Assembly (NCBI RefSeq): GCF_000429645.1
Contig: NZ_AUCG01000022.1
Location: 310,001-374,000 of the forward strand
Direction: 5' to 3'
From: Niveispirillum irakense DSM 11586
Lineage (GTDB): Bacteria; Pseudomonadota; Alphaproteobacteria; Azospirillales; Azospirillaceae
DNA: 64,000 bases
Part shown: piece after piece, positions 63,877 to 64,000 of the stretch
Layout of the letters: each line of letters opens with the position of its first letter
Numbering within the stretch: position 1 is the stretch's first letter
Position numbers and translations under genes: made by a program
Notes under the pieces: generated by a model
The model's input: only the letters and a program-made list of their open reading frames with translations
Told to the model about the DNA's origin: nothing
Database searches by the model: none

Positions 63877-64000
63877 CGCGGTCTCTCCCGATCCGAGGTT
63901 GGCAAAGTGGCCCTGGGCCGGGTTGGTGCCAGAATGGCACCGGTCCCGCCGCCCTGGCGCCACCGCAGGGCCCCAAAAAGGATGTGCAGACAGGGGGTTA

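Noticed and set aside
63877-63963. N-terminal extension of the relaxase to 63963
   Set aside because: A good ribosome site precedes the ATG at 63876, and the extension has no coding character.

Overview
The window reads as one replicon segment of a high-GC Gram-negative bacterium, most likely an alphaproteobacterium (Azospirillaceae/Rhodospirillales or sphingomonad-like). The signs are GTG starts, ATGA/GTGA stop-start overlaps, many TonB-dependent receptors, and a Trb-type conjugation operon with DUF736, DUF2274 and a DUF3363 relaxase. The taxonomic call is inference from gene content only. No rRNA, tRNA or CRISPR was seen.

Region 1 (1-38917) is a metallophore-acquisition supercluster. It opens with an ABC-2 permease (cut by the left edge) and its ATPase. 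Divergent from these is a four-gene transport operon (EmrA-like, EmrB-like, and two IrtAB/YbtPQ-like ABC half-transporters, 2791-8957). Then come six intact AraC-family regulators (9094, 10133, 20637, 25211, 28753, 29734) interleaved with six TonB-dependent receptors (11328, 19709, 25049, 28649, 30685, 34678). Each receptor operon carries different partners: two small membrane proteins plus a PepSY membrane protein (11328 and 34678); a cupin plus an RhtX/FptX-like MFS permease (19709); a SAM methyltransferase plus another MFS permease (25049); or an unknown 153-residue protein (28649). The 34678 operon is headed by a FecI-type sigma factor and a FecR-type anti-sigma factor. Fur-box-like 7-1-7 inverted repeats, often with an unusual TGCGAAT half-site, lie in front of most of these units.

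Region 2 (38918-39423) is a scar. It holds a deletion remnant of a second AraC pair and a truncated short-chain dehydrogenase, next to the end of the conjugation module. A GMC-oxidoreductase fragment sits at 32938-33045.

Region 3 (39424-63876) is a conjugation module on the minus strand: relaxase, traG, copG, trbBCDEJLFGI, DUF2274, DUF736. Two cargo blocks interrupt it. Between copG and traG (49307-56155) lie an HU gene and a FecI-FecR-TonB receptor-DUF3649-PepSY-DUF3325 operon. Between traG and the relaxase (58180-61887) lies a TetR-controlled cassette of two short-chain dehydrogenases and a quinone-oxidoreductase-like enzyme. trbG and traG each carry an apparent one-base deletion in a G/C run.

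Functionally, the window suggests scavenging of several ferric siderophores: outer-membrane receptors, inner-membrane MFS/ABC carriers, PepSY-type candidate siderophore reductases, local AraC or FecIR control, and Fur-type repression over all of it. One such unit travels inside a conjugative element.
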